Shown here one piece after another: positions 55,429-63,947 of a DNA stretch of 64,000 bases. The first letter of the stretch is position 1. Every line of letters begins with the position of its first letter. Source of the stretch: Chania multitudinisentens RB-25 (GTDB lineage Bacteria > Pseudomonadota > Gammaproteobacteria > Enterobacterales > Enterobacteriaceae); assembly GCF_000520015.2 (NCBI RefSeq), contig NZ_CP007044.2, forward strand, positions 4,712,001 through 4,776,000, in the 5' to 3' direction. A program made the translations under genes and the position numbers. A model generated the notes under the pieces. It was not told the DNA's origin and searched no databases. It saw only the letters and a program-made list of their open reading frames with translations.

Positions 55429-55545
55429 AAAAAAAAATCCCGCACCAGGCGGGATAAACGTCAACAAGGATGGTAATACACTACAGGAAGTCAGTCACAC
55501 AACATCATAGGGCCATTACAAGGTAACAGAGGGAATGTATAGAAT
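55429..55545 (-). ncRNA. Candidate small RNA with strong terminator
   Basis: On the minus strand ATCCCGC-CTGGT-GCGGGAT is followed by nine T (plus 55429-55437), a strong intrinsic terminator. No protein gene precedes it on this strand for more than 600 bases, so a small RNA of roughly 100 bases is the simplest explanation. Its 5' end and promoter are unclear. The rest of 54960-55872 is AT-rich and has no other gene I can support. Confidence 0.45.
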
Positions 55546-55872
55546 TGTCATACGAAAGTAAGTGTAATGAGACAGATGTAACTTGTGATGGAAAAACCAG
55601 ACAAAATATTCTTCTTTCATCGGGCAACCTGCCTGATGAACACTAAGATGACGGCGTACAACAAAACGATTAATCACTACGAACCTAAGCAAAATAACCG
55701 GCCGAGTCCCTCAATTACCCAGAGTCCCATCGCCAGCCTACCGTTCACTCCTTACTCGCCCCACGCGCCATTGCGGACACAACCTGCAACAATGCCTTGA
55801 AAAATGCTGGAATAACTTCAATATACGTTATGTTGTCTGCCATTTCGGTAGGTCTAGCAAAAGGAAACGAAT

Positions 55873-56079
55873 ATGTTAGAGAATTATTTTGGCTCCGGGC
55901 TCACACCAACAGAAGAGCAAAAACGCAGATTACTGGCCGTGCAAGCGGCATTGGAGCTTTTGAAGGCAACGTTGTCTGATACCAATGATGGCAACGGTGT
56001 TGAATATCAATTAAAAACGGCAGAAAAATACATTGGTTCTCTTGCAGATGCCATTCAGGTTGCTGTAGAGAAGAAATAA
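55873..56079 (+). CDS. Small hypothetical protein, 68 residues
   Basis: A soluble, probably helical protein (MLENYFGSGLTPTEEQKRRL...) I do not recognise. The case for a real gene is good: AAAGGAAACG precedes the ATG, codon use is regular, and a clean terminator follows 20 bases after the stop codon. No neighbours suggest a function. Confidence 0.72.
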   Translation: MLENYFGSGLTPTEEQKRRLLAVQAALELLKATLSDTNDGNGVEYQLKTAEKYIGSLADAIQVAVEKK

Positions 56080-56098
56080 CTCTACGAGCCAGCTACTC

Positions 56099-56130
56099 GC
56101 ACAATGTTGAAACCAGCATTGTGCGCTTTT
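56099..56130 (+). terminator. Rho-independent terminator of the 68-residue gene
   Basis: GCACAATG/CATTGTGC forms an 8-bp stem followed by GCTTTTTC. Confidence 0.85.
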
Positions 56131-56182
56131 TCAGTAATCAGTATGAAAATCTCGCCCATAGGATTTTTTAGCTGATGATATT

Positions 56183-56341
56183 CTAGTGATTTGCAGCCCG
56201 GATGGGCTCGGTGTTTTTATCGAGCGCCAAGCGATTAATATTCATTTTTTCAATTTCCGTAATAAAACTAACACTTTTGGCGAAGGCAGATTGATAGCCT
56301 AAAACAGCGAACAAATAGACGGGAAGTATTCTTACTTTCAT
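56183..56341 (-). CDS. Small exported peptide, 52 residues
   Basis: A short frame that starts ATGAAAGTA at 56341 and encodes a convincing signal peptide (MKVRILPVYLFAVLGYQSAFA, cleavage after AFA; the first 20 residues give the pattern) and a mature peptide of about 30 residues ending IRAANH. AAAGGG precedes the ATG at eight bases. It might be an intact small secreted protein or the 5' remnant of a longer gene. The region from 56342 to 56982 shows nothing I can assign. Confidence 0.5.
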   Translation of the reverse strand: MKVRILPVYLFAVLGYQSAFAKSVSFITEIEKMNINRLALDKNTEPIRAANH

Positions 56342-56982
56342 AGATAACCCTTTATTTAAAATATCCGAGGATTACTATTCCAGCCCATCGCAGTTAACCT
56401 ACTCTTTAGGGATACCAAGGTGAGCATTCGGGTAGAAGTCAATCTCCGACTTGCGCCCTTTACCGATCCATTACGCCAGCGGTACAAAATTGCCCTGGTT
56501 ATACAGACAACTTTTTGTACATTGCCTGATATGCCACTTCCTACGGTGAAGATAGCATCATCGTTGGCGCGTTTGCTACCTCATTCCTTGGCAGGAAGTA
56601 CGCGTAGGTGTAGCAGAATCAGCTAGTTAGTAAATACTCCATCCTTCCTCCACCTCATGCAACGCTTGTCTCTTAAAATAGAGTGGTTGGCTCAAAAAAT
56701 TATCAATAGCAGTGTATTTTCGCTTCTTGATTTTACTATGTGTTTATCATCACATATTCCCCATGGGAATTTTCAATTCCCATTCACAACCGCTTTCTCC
56801 TTCGTATAGGGTGAATCATTATTAAGCAGTAATAGTGTTAATTTTTTTCTAACAGTTTATTTCAGGCAAACATAATAATAAACACTGTTAATGAGTAATA
56901 ACCTATTCATTATCACTTCTGCATGAAGCCAACGCTGATGCTTAGGTTATAAATTATCTTCACTCAATCAAGGTTAAAAACA

Positions 56983-57888
56983 ATGAACAACAAACTCAGT
57001 TTATTCGTGGTTTTAGCTTTAAGTGCCAGCAGTTGCCAAGCGGCGGCCTTGCCGAAAGAGAGCGGTAGTTTCAGCTTCACCGTGCCACAAACCAGCAAGC
57101 AGATGGAGGTTTTCAGTTACCAACCAACCGGAGCTGATGCCAATTCCCCCGTGGTTTTCGTGCTCACTGGCCTGAACCGTAATGCCGCTGAGTATCGCAA
57201 CTCTTGGATAGAAAATGCCGAAAAAAACAAACTGATCGTTATCGCACCGCTGTTCTCCGAAGCTGACTATCCCGGTAATGATGGCTACAACTTGGGTAAT
57301 ATAGAAAATCCCCAAACGCATCAGCTGAATCCTAAAGGCCAATGGGCATTCACCGTGATTGACGAGCTGTTTACCGAGATGCAGAAACAGGGGATCACTC
57401 AGCAGAAGAACTATTATTTATTCGGTAACAGCGCCGGATGCCAGTTTGTACACCGCATGCTAACCTTTGTTCCAGAGGCCAAGGTTAAAGCCGCCATTTG
57501 TGCCGCAGCCGGATGGTGGACCATGCCCGATGTCGAAAACCGCTGGCCGTATGGTTTAGATCAGGCTCCTGTGTCAGTATCACAAAAGCAGTTAGCAGAC
57601 TATTTTGCCAAACCGGTACTGATTACCGTGGGTGCTAAAGACAATGACCCTTACCACCCTTTGCTGCGCCGCTCTTATGAAGCGATGGCACAGGGGGATA
57701 GCCGGTTAACGCGTGCCGAGAGCTATTTCCTCACCGCACAGCAAAAAGCCAAGCGCTACAAAGTTGAGTTTAACTGGCGCTTTAGCATATTGCCTGATGT
57801 CGGGCATGATGGTGCCAAAATGTCTGCGTATGGTGCTGAGCAGTTTGCCTGGTTTGAGCAACATGGCGAATTCAAGCTCCGGCCTTAA
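56983..57888 (+). CDS. Secreted alpha/beta-hydrolase (esterase/depolymerase-like)
   Basis: A 301-residue exported alpha/beta hydrolase. The signal peptide (about 1-21, ending CQAA) is followed by a PHB-depolymerase/feruloyl-esterase-like fold with the nucleophile elbow GNSAG (LFGNSAGCQF) and a late His in LPDVGHDGAKM. Asp of VGAKDNDPYH is a likely third member. Substrate unknown. A terminator follows, so it is a single-gene unit before the RpiR cluster. Confidence 0.82.
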   Translation: MNNKLSLFVVLALSASSCQAAALPKESGSFSFTVPQTSKQMEVFSYQPTGADANSPVVFVLTGLNRNAAEYRNSWIENAEKNKLIVIAPLFSEADYPGNDGYNLGNIENPQTHQLNPKGQWAFTVIDELFTEMQKQGITQQKNYYLFGNSAGCQFVHRMLTFVPEAKVKAAICAAAGWWTMPDVENRWPYGLDQAPVSVSQKQLADYFAKPVLITVGAKDNDPYHPLLRRSYEAMAQGDSRLTRAESYFLTAQQKAKRYKVEFNWRFSILPDVGHDGAKMSAYGAEQFAWFEQHGEFKLRP

Positions 57889-57930
57889 CCAGCAATCTCA
57901 GGGGAATGAGAGATGACACACATTTCTGAC

Positions 57931-57956
57931 AAGGGAATTTTTGATTCCCCTTTTCT
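57931..57956 (+). terminator. Rho-independent terminator of the secreted hydrolase gene
   Basis: AAGGGAAT/ATTCCCC with loop TTTTG is followed by TTTTCTC. A longer stem CAGGGGA...TCCCCTG encloses it. Confidence 0.75.
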
Positions 57957-58008
57957 CTCCCCTGAGTTTGGCTATTAATGAATAAAGCGTTTACTGAAGG
58001 GGAAAAAC

Positions 58009-58866
58009 ATGAACAGGGCTGATTTCTCTCAACGTATCGCTGGCCTGAGTAATCTTACCGATACAGACAGACGTATCATTGATTATTTTAACAAGCATTT
58101 CGAGTCAATACCGTACAGCAAAGTGATTGATATCTGTAATGAAGTTGATATCGCCAAGTCAACGCTGGGCCGTTTTATGATGAAAATTGGCTTCAATGGC
58201 TTTCGTGATTTCAAGGAATCGACTATTGAAACCGATCTTCGTAAGAATATTTCACCAATAGAGCGCTTTGACAAAAAGAAAAATGTAAAGAATGGCATTG
58301 AATATATTGAGAAACACTGTAGTGAAATCACCAACAACATTAATAATACCCTGAAAAACATTAACCAAAAGGATCTGGAAAAAACTATCTCGCTGATTTG
58401 CGATCCAGAAAAGCGGCTTTATGTTATCGGCAGCGCAACGGCGCATGCTTTAGCAGAATATTTTTATCTGCTCGGCAGATACATTAAGAAAGACATTGTG
58501 TTACTCGATGCCAATATTGCCAACTTGCCCCATAAATTAATCGACTCGCGAAAAGGCGATGTGCTGCTTGCTATCTCCTATTACCGGTTCTCCAGCGTGA
58601 CCACCAGGCTGATAAAATGGTTTTATCAAAACCGCGGGGACACCATCGTGATTACCGATAATGCAGTCAACCCCTTCAGTCACTTTGCCAGCGCATTGTT
58701 GTTGATGGAAAGCCAGCACAGTGGGTTGTTCAGCAGCCGCAGTGCCGGATTCGTGCTGATTGAAGCCTTGGTGAATTATATGGGAGAAGTTACTGATAAA
58801 GAATTAGGTGATAACTTTCATGTTATGGAGTCTTTGTTCGAAGCATTTAATGTATTTAGTAAATAA
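58009..58866 (+). CDS. RpiR/MurR-family transcriptional regulator
   Basis: A 285-residue regulator with an N-terminal HTH_6 domain (about 10-85; SKVIDICNEVDIAKSTLGRF) and a C-terminal SIS sugar-phosphate-binding domain (about 125-260; YVIGSATAHALAEYF). The family usually senses phosphosugars or related acids. The ATG has AAGGGGAA upstream. It precedes a hydrolase and a DcuC-type transporter on the same strand, which are its likely targets. Confidence 0.87.
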   Translation: MNRADFSQRIAGLSNLTDTDRRIIDYFNKHFESIPYSKVIDICNEVDIAKSTLGRFMMKIGFNGFRDFKESTIETDLRKNISPIERFDKKKNVKNGIEYIEKHCSEITNNINNTLKNINQKDLEKTISLICDPEKRLYVIGSATAHALAEYFYLLGRYIKKDIVLLDANIANLPHKLIDSRKGDVLLAISYYRFSSVTTRLIKWFYQNRGDTIVITDNAVNPFSHFASALLLMESQHSGLFSSRSAGFVLIEALVNYMGEVTDKELGDNFHVMESLFEAFNVFSK

Positions 58867-59003
58867 CGTCTGCATTTACTATTAATTTCAAACGACATGC
58901 AGATTAAACAGACTTATTTATTATAACTAATTCTACACCCAGGCCAGTAACAAACTTGTTTTTATATAAACTAAACTTAAGAAAACAATTAACATCTGAT
59001 CTT

Positions 59004-59110
59004 TATACTCTACATAATTTGAGCTGTAGGAGAGCGAGGATATCGTGCACCCCACGGATCGCTCAAGTAACAAAGCCAACGTACAGATAACTTAAAGTAT
59101 GCCGAATACA
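59004..59110 (+). repeat. Degenerate copy of the MITE-like repeat
   Basis: The left end TATACTCTACATAATTTGAG and the right part AGCCAACGTACAG...CTTAAAGTATGCCGAATAC resemble the two ends of the family seen at 11311-11436, with a shortened middle. It occupies the promoter region of the hydrolase gene at 59134. Confidence 0.5.
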
Positions 59111-59133
59111 TTCTATTTACAGAGGTTTTAATT

Positions 59134-59958
59134 ATGAACAGTGAAAACAGAGAAATTCCTGTTTGCCCTGAACAACAAATTATCAATACACCACAAGGGA
59201 ATTTATCATTCCGCACCCAAGGTACGGGTGAGACCATTATCTTTTTGCACGGTATTTTGGGCAGTTCTAAAGCCTGGGCACTCCAATTTGCCGCACTGTC
59301 ACCGGCTTATCGTATCGTCGCCTGGGATGCGCCAGGCTATGCAGATTCCGCGCTGGTTGCCGCCGATATTGCGGCGTATGAACAAATGTTGCATGACCTG
59401 ATTCAGCACGTTGGCGACAACAAAGTGTCCCTGGTTGGGCACTCAATGGGGGGAACCATTGCCAGCCGCTACGCTGCCCGGCACCCTGAAAAAATCAAGA
59501 ATCTGGTCTTGTCCTGTACGCATCCAGGTTACGGCGCGCCGGAAACCGCCCCTATCTCAGAAAAACTGGAAATGCGGCTCAAGGAACTGGCTGAAATCGG
59601 CCGCGAAGCCTATGGCAGAAACCGGGCTCGTGACTTATTGCCGTTCCCAGATGTGCCAACAACGGTGTTGAATTATGCCGCAGAAATTGCAGCTGAAACC
59701 AATCTGGAAGGGCTAAGACGCGCCACCCGTATGCTGCAACTGGCGGATAACCGCCCGCTGCTACCGCAAATTAAAGCCCCAACCTTGATATTAACCGGTG
59801 AAAAAGATGCTGTCGTACAGCCCAAATTAAAAGCCGAACTGTTGGCTCTGGTCCCTTATACCCAGCATATTGAAATGCCCGGTCTGGGCCATGCGCCTTA
59901 TTTTCAGGCACCAGAATATTACAACGCGCTATTGCGCGAATTTATCGCCAATCACTGA
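59134..59958 (+). CDS. Cytoplasmic alpha/beta-fold hydrolase
   Basis: A 274-residue alpha/beta hydrolase without a signal peptide. The oxyanion segment FLHGILGS, nucleophile GHSMGG, acid in GEKDAVV and His in GLGHAPYF form a complete triad, the plan of 3-oxoadipate enol-lactonase or carboxylesterase relatives. Between the RpiR regulator and a DcuC-type transporter, it may open an ester or lactone whose acid is the transported compound; this is inference. AGAGG precedes the ATG. Confidence 0.85.
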   Translation: MNSENREIPVCPEQQIINTPQGNLSFRTQGTGETIIFLHGILGSSKAWALQFAALSPAYRIVAWDAPGYADSALVAADIAAYEQMLHDLIQHVGDNKVSLVGHSMGGTIASRYAARHPEKIKNLVLSCTHPGYGAPETAPISEKLEMRLKELAEIGREAYGRNRARDLLPFPDVPTTVLNYAAEIAAETNLEGLRRATRMLQLADNRPLLPQIKAPTLILTGEKDAVVQPKLKAELLALVPYTQHIEMPGLGHAPYFQAPEYYNALLREFIANH

Positions 59959-59974
59959 ATAATAAGAACCTCCC

Positions 59975-60110
59975 CAGCAGGCGTAATTGGCGCAGCCAGT
60001 TTGGACAAAGACAGCGCGCAGAAACCGGAGCGTACACAGTACGTGAGGCTTTTCAAGCACTGCCCAGGGCCAAAATGGTAAGTGGAATAGCTCTAATGGG
60101 ATAGGATCGA
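59975..60110. repeat. Possible interspersed repeat before the DcuC-type gene
   Basis: A GC-richer non-coding stretch with CGTAC-ACA-GTACG. Its wording resembles repeats I recall from Serratia intergenic regions, but no second copy is in this window. Confidence 0.3.
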
Positions 60111-60120
60111 AGGGGGTATA

Positions 60121-61491
60121 ATGACTGGATTTATCATAGGCATCATCATTACCGTGCTCGCCGCCTGGTTTATTATCAAAAACTATCAACCACAGGCGAT
60201 ATTACTGTTAGCCGGGCTGAGTTTATTGCTGATTACGGCAATTTTCTTCCCTGAACAATCCATATTGTATGGCAAAGCAAAATCTATCGGCTGGGTGGGT
60301 GCGGATATCTTTGCGTTTGTAAAAGAATCCTTAACCACCCAGGTCGCAGGCATCGGTTTGATCATTATGGCCGCAGGTGGGTTTGCCGATTATATGGATC
60401 ACATCAAAGCCTCAAACTCCATGGTTAACCTGTGCATCAAGCCATTACAAATGATCAAGGCTCCTTATCTTATTCTGGCGATAGGGTACATCCTGTCTCA
60501 GATGCTGCACGTTGCCATCTCTAGTGCCGCAGGTTTGGCAATGCTGTTATTGGTGACCTTCTTCCCTGTGCTGGTGCGGCTCGGTGTCAGTAAAGCCGCC
60601 GCCGCGTCAATGATTGGTATGTCTGCCTTTATGGATCTCGGCCCGGCTGTCGGCACCGCCAACCTGGCAGCAAAACACGCAGGCATGGAAACAGCCATCT
60701 ACTTTGCCCATTATCAACTGCCGGTTGCCACTGGGGTTATGCTGATTGTCGCCGTCCTGATCTTTTTCACCGCTCGCTATTTTGATGCTAAAGATGGGCA
60801 TGTGGTCGCCCAGCAACAGCCTCAGTTACAGGCGAGTGAAAATACGGATAAAGTACCGGCTTTCTACGCTTTCCTGCCCGTTTTCCCGGTTATTCTGGTG
60901 ATTGTCTTCAGCCCGCTGATTGTCAGCAGTATCAAGATCGATGTGGTTACCGCGATGGTTATCGGTACTTTACTGGCATTTTTCTGCGAGTTGCTGGTAA
61001 GACGGGATTTTAAAGCCGCTTGCAAAGGCATTCAGGTGTTTTTCAAAGGGATGGGTACAATGTTTACCAGCATCGTCTCCCTGCTGGTGTGTGCGGATGT
61101 TTTCGCACAAGGGCTGCAAATCATTGGTGCCGTAGACTTCATCATCCATACCGTTCAGGCCGCCGGTTTTGGCTTCGGCAATATGACCGTCGTGATGGCT
61201 CTGCTGGTCTGCGTCACTGCGGCTATAACCGGCTCTGGCGTCGCCGCTTTCTTCTCGTTTTCCGGCCTGGCACCGGGCATTGCGGCCAAGTTTGGCGAAA
61301 ACGCAGTCAGCATGATTCTGCCAATGCAACTGATGGCTGGCATGGGAAGATCGATTTCCCCCGTTGCTGGCGTGATTATTGCGGTCAGTAAAGCCGGTGA
61401 ATGTTCACCATTTATGATCGTACGCCGCACGTTGATTCCGGCAGCGGGCGGGATGATCGCCATGCTGGTACTGAATGGCATCCTGAATTAA
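60121..61491 (+). CDS. DcuC-family C4-dicarboxylate-type transporter
   Basis: A 456-residue inner-membrane transporter with about 12 helices and DcuC family features (KPLQMIKAPYLILAIGY, SSAAGLAMLLLVTFFPV, GRSISPVAGVIIAV). Classical DcuC exports succinate in anaerobic growth; this member, next to a hydrolase and an RpiR regulator, more likely imports or exports a related acid. Strong AAGGGGG precedes the ATG. It converges with the Ig-like gene at 61566. Confidence 0.88.
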   Translation: MTGFIIGIIITVLAAWFIIKNYQPQAILLLAGLSLLLITAIFFPEQSILYGKAKSIGWVGADIFAFVKESLTTQVAGIGLIIMAAGGFADYMDHIKASNSMVNLCIKPLQMIKAPYLILAIGYILSQMLHVAISSAAGLAMLLLVTFFPVLVRLGVSKAAAASMIGMSAFMDLGPAVGTANLAAKHAGMETAIYFAHYQLPVATGVMLIVAVLIFFTARYFDAKDGHVVAQQQPQLQASENTDKVPAFYAFLPVFPVILVIVFSPLIVSSIKIDVVTAMVIGTLLAFFCELLVRRDFKAACKGIQVFFKGMGTMFTSIVSLLVCADVFAQGLQIIGAVDFIIHTVQAAGFGFGNMTVVMALLVCVTAAITGSGVAAFFSFSGLAPGIAAKFGENAVSMILPMQLMAGMGRSISPVAGVIIAVSKAGECSPFMIVRRTLIPAAGGMIAMLVLNGILN

Positions 61492-61518
61492 CGCAGGAAC
61501 AGATTCCATGCCCACAGG

Positions 61519-61542
61519 GCTGCGGTGCCACCCACCGCAGCC
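61519..61542. terminator. Hairpin between convergent genes
   Basis: GGCTGCGGTG/CACCGCAGCC forms a 10-bp stem between the DcuC-type gene and the Ig-like gene. No T run, so its terminator role is uncertain. Confidence 0.45.
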
Positions 61543-61565
61543 ACTCCAGCAAAACACAATCCAGC

Positions 61566-63185
61566 TTAACGCGATGACGAACAGGTCACATAGGTTCTAC
61601 CATCTAATGGGAAGCTGAATAAACTGCCATTCCCCAGATAGACATAATGCCGAGCATTGCCACCGCTGACGAACTCCCCTACCCAATAGTTACCGGCGAA
61701 CCAACCGTTAGTAGAGAAGCGGTTCATGCTGCCCCATTCATTCCACAATCGGCCATTGGCATCCCGGTTGGCCCCCGTCTCGATAGCCGGGGTGCGATCG
61801 GTCATCTGGCTATAGCCGGGTATTGCGTAACCACTACCTTGGGAAGAGCACCATGCCTCTGCTTCGCTGTACCCCATAATGGCAAAGCCATTATTTCTGA
61901 ACCATCGGTTGACGGTAAATTGGTAGCTCAACGTTGAACCATTACCCTGATGTTCAGCCGTGATCGTCACCCGATTATTGGCCGAGGTAGGTTCCTGACT
62001 AAAACGCACGTTGCCACTGCTGTCCACGCTGGCCCAGCTCTGATCGCTACTCCAGTGATAGGCACTGTTTCCCGCCGGATCTTCTCCCACCACTAGCTGA
62101 AACTCCGCGCCAAGAAATCCGGTTCTAGGGAAACCATCAGTAGTCGCGAAAGAGGCGCCGTTGGCTAAAATATGCGTCATCTGTACTTCTTCAAAAAACT
62201 CAACGCTGACGGTAGCGGAAACCCCATTACTGGTCGTGGCCGTTACCTCACTGCTGACGGCTGAGCCGCTGGTCAGCGATATTTTCACTTCACCATTGCT
62301 GTCCGTTTGCCCACTGGTTGCCAGCAGCGTGACGCCGTTTGTCGCAGTGAAATTAACCGTTTCGCCTACCACGCTATTACCATGGCTATCCTCCACCCAG
62401 ACCAACACATTGTTGTCATCAATGCCATTAGCCAACGCGTTGTTTTGGGTCACTTCCGCCTGCACAACATCGGCAGGGCCAGCAACAAATAGCGTATCTA
62501 TGGACTGAGAGTCATCATCAATACTGGCCGTGACGTGGGTAACACCGGCAACAACATTGGTGACATAAGCCGTTGCCACACCGTCTATCCCGCTTAGCGC
62601 ACTCACTGAGACTCCACCCTGGTTATCAGCGTCAAACAGCACGGTAGCCCCCACGGCGGGTGTCCCATCCAGATATTGCACAGTGGCACGCACGGTATTC
62701 ACAGCTTGCCCATTGGCAATGGCGCCCGATGGCGACTCAACCCACACCAGGCTCGCGATCGTTCGCTGCCACTTGATATTGATAGGATTGGCTAACTGCA
62801 CCGGTAACCCTTCGCTGGGTACAGTGAGGCTGGGATCGGTCTGTGGGATCACCGTTACATTCAGCTCACTGCCAACCAGAATATCGCTGAGACTCAGCGT
62901 GTGGCTTGGGCCGATCGCCCCGTTAATCGCAGCACCATCCAGCGTCCATTGGTAGGTCGTGCCTGATTCTGCATCACCATCCGCATCATTGAAGGCCGAT
63001 GTTATCGTAATAACATCACCCACTTTCGGCTGTGTATTGTTTACAGAAAGGGTCGACGTTGGCGCTCGCCCATGAACAGGCGTCGTGGATTGCTGGACAG
63101 CCTGCACCGCCTGGCTCGTGATGACGATCAGAACCAGTAATATCCCGCATAAAAAATCCTTAACGATATGATAACGGTGCAGCAT
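61566..63185 (-). CDS. Exported Ig-like protein with invasin-type C-terminal domain (ZirS-like)
   Basis: A 539-residue exported protein. After a signal segment (about 1-30) comes a GRAP-motif domain (about 38-140, shared with the next protein), then two Big-1 Ig-like domains (about 143-240 and 242-335), a third Ig-like domain (about 338-430) and a C-terminal lectin-like domain with two Cys (WCSSQG and the terminal TCSSSR), as in intimin/invasin. It lacks any beta-barrel translocator of its own. The plan matches ZirS, the substrate of the intimin-family barrel ZirT in Salmonella. It lies 81 bases downstream of its relative. Confidence 0.78.
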   Translation of the reverse strand: MLHRYHIVKDFLCGILLVLIVITSQAVQAVQQSTTPVHGRAPTSTLSVNNTQPKVGDVITITSAFNDADGDAESGTTYQWTLDGAAINGAIGPSHTLSLSDILVGSELNVTVIPQTDPSLTVPSEGLPVQLANPINIKWQRTIASLVWVESPSGAIANGQAVNTVRATVQYLDGTPAVGATVLFDADNQGGVSVSALSGIDGVATAYVTNVVAGVTHVTASIDDDSQSIDTLFVAGPADVVQAEVTQNNALANGIDDNNVLVWVEDSHGNSVVGETVNFTATNGVTLLATSGQTDSNGEVKISLTSGSAVSSEVTATTSNGVSATVSVEFFEEVQMTHILANGASFATTDGFPRTGFLGAEFQLVVGEDPAGNSAYHWSSDQSWASVDSSGNVRFSQEPTSANNRVTITAEHQGNGSTLSYQFTVNRWFRNNGFAIMGYSEAEAWCSSQGSGYAIPGYSQMTDRTPAIETGANRDANGRLWNEWGSMNRFSTNGWFAGNYWVGEFVSGGNARHYVYLGNGSLFSFPLDGRTYVTCSSSR

Positions 63186-63266
63186 CCAGCGTATCCATCA
63201 TACTCATGGGTTGAATTATTGGCCCAAGCCAGCGTCAACCTCACGCCAGCCCGGGCTGACTCTTCA

Positions 63267-63947
63267 TTACGGAGTCGCAGTGTTGCCAACAACCACCTGA
63301 ATTCTCAGTCTCTGGTCTGTCCGCACTGGAGTATAGGTACTGCTGGTTGCCCCGCTGATATCGCTGAAGGTATTGGTGCCTACGCCAGTTTCAATCTGCC
63401 ACTGGTAGGTCACACCAATACAGGTGCCGCCCGCACAGGTTGCGGTTGCGGTCAGAGCTGTATCAACTTGTGGATAGCCACCAACTTCACCGGTCACCGC
63501 TACGCTAGTGACGATGCCCCCTGCAATTACCGTCAAGGTATTAGAAGCAACGGCTAAACCCTCGGCTGGATCGGTAATGGTCGGATCGGTATGCGGAGTC
63601 ACAACCACCGTAATGGCTTTGCCTAAGTCACCCGCAACAATGGTGTAGGTATTGCCAGTCGCGCCGGGAATATCGGCTCCATCGGCCTGCCATTGATAGG
63701 TTTCCGGTATCGCCGTATCGCCATCCGCATCGCTGAATGCCCCTGGGGTGCTGATGCTTAACGTATCTCCGACATCGATTAAACCATTACCACTGGCATT
63801 ATCAGACACAATGGTACTTTGTGTTATGACCGGTGCGCGGCCTCTTACTGTCGTGGTCGGGCTGGACGTCACAGCCGCCCATGCAGATCCGACGATCAGG
63901 GTGCTTAACAACATCCCCGATAATAGAGAACCCAGCTGATTCTTCAT
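63267..63947 (-). CDS. Exported GRAP-domain protein (ZirU-like)
   Basis: A 226-residue exported protein with a signal peptide (about 1-25, ending SAWA), a GRAP-motif domain (about 36-140; VRGRAP, FSDADGD, YQWQADGADIPGA, TDPTITDPAEGL) and a second similar Ig-like domain (about 145-226; TYQWQIETGVG). The first domain closely parallels the N-terminus of the protein encoded at 61566. The pair recalls Salmonella ZirU and ZirS. The ATG at 63947 has AGAGGAAAG upstream; a partner barrel gene might lie beyond the window. Confidence 0.75.
   Translation of the reverse strand: MKNQLGSLLSGMLLSTLIVGSAWAAVTSSPTTTVRGRAPVITQSTIVSDNASGNGLIDVGDTLSISTPGAFSDADGDTAIPETYQWQADGADIPGATGNTYTIVAGDLGKAITVVVTPHTDPTITDPAEGLAVASNTLTVIAGGIVTSVAVTGEVGGYPQVDTALTATATCAGGTCIGVTYQWQIETGVGTNTFSDISGATSSTYTPVRTDQRLRIQVVVGNTATP

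Noticed and set aside
55429..55460. Terminator as part of a riboswitch for the MASE1-GGDEF gene
   Set aside because: The distance to the gene is about 470 bases, and no cyclic di-GMP riboswitch core was found in between.
56420..56626. A 68-codon open frame on the plus strand
   Set aside because: GTG start without a ribosome-binding site, no family resemblance and irregular codon use; not supported as a gene.
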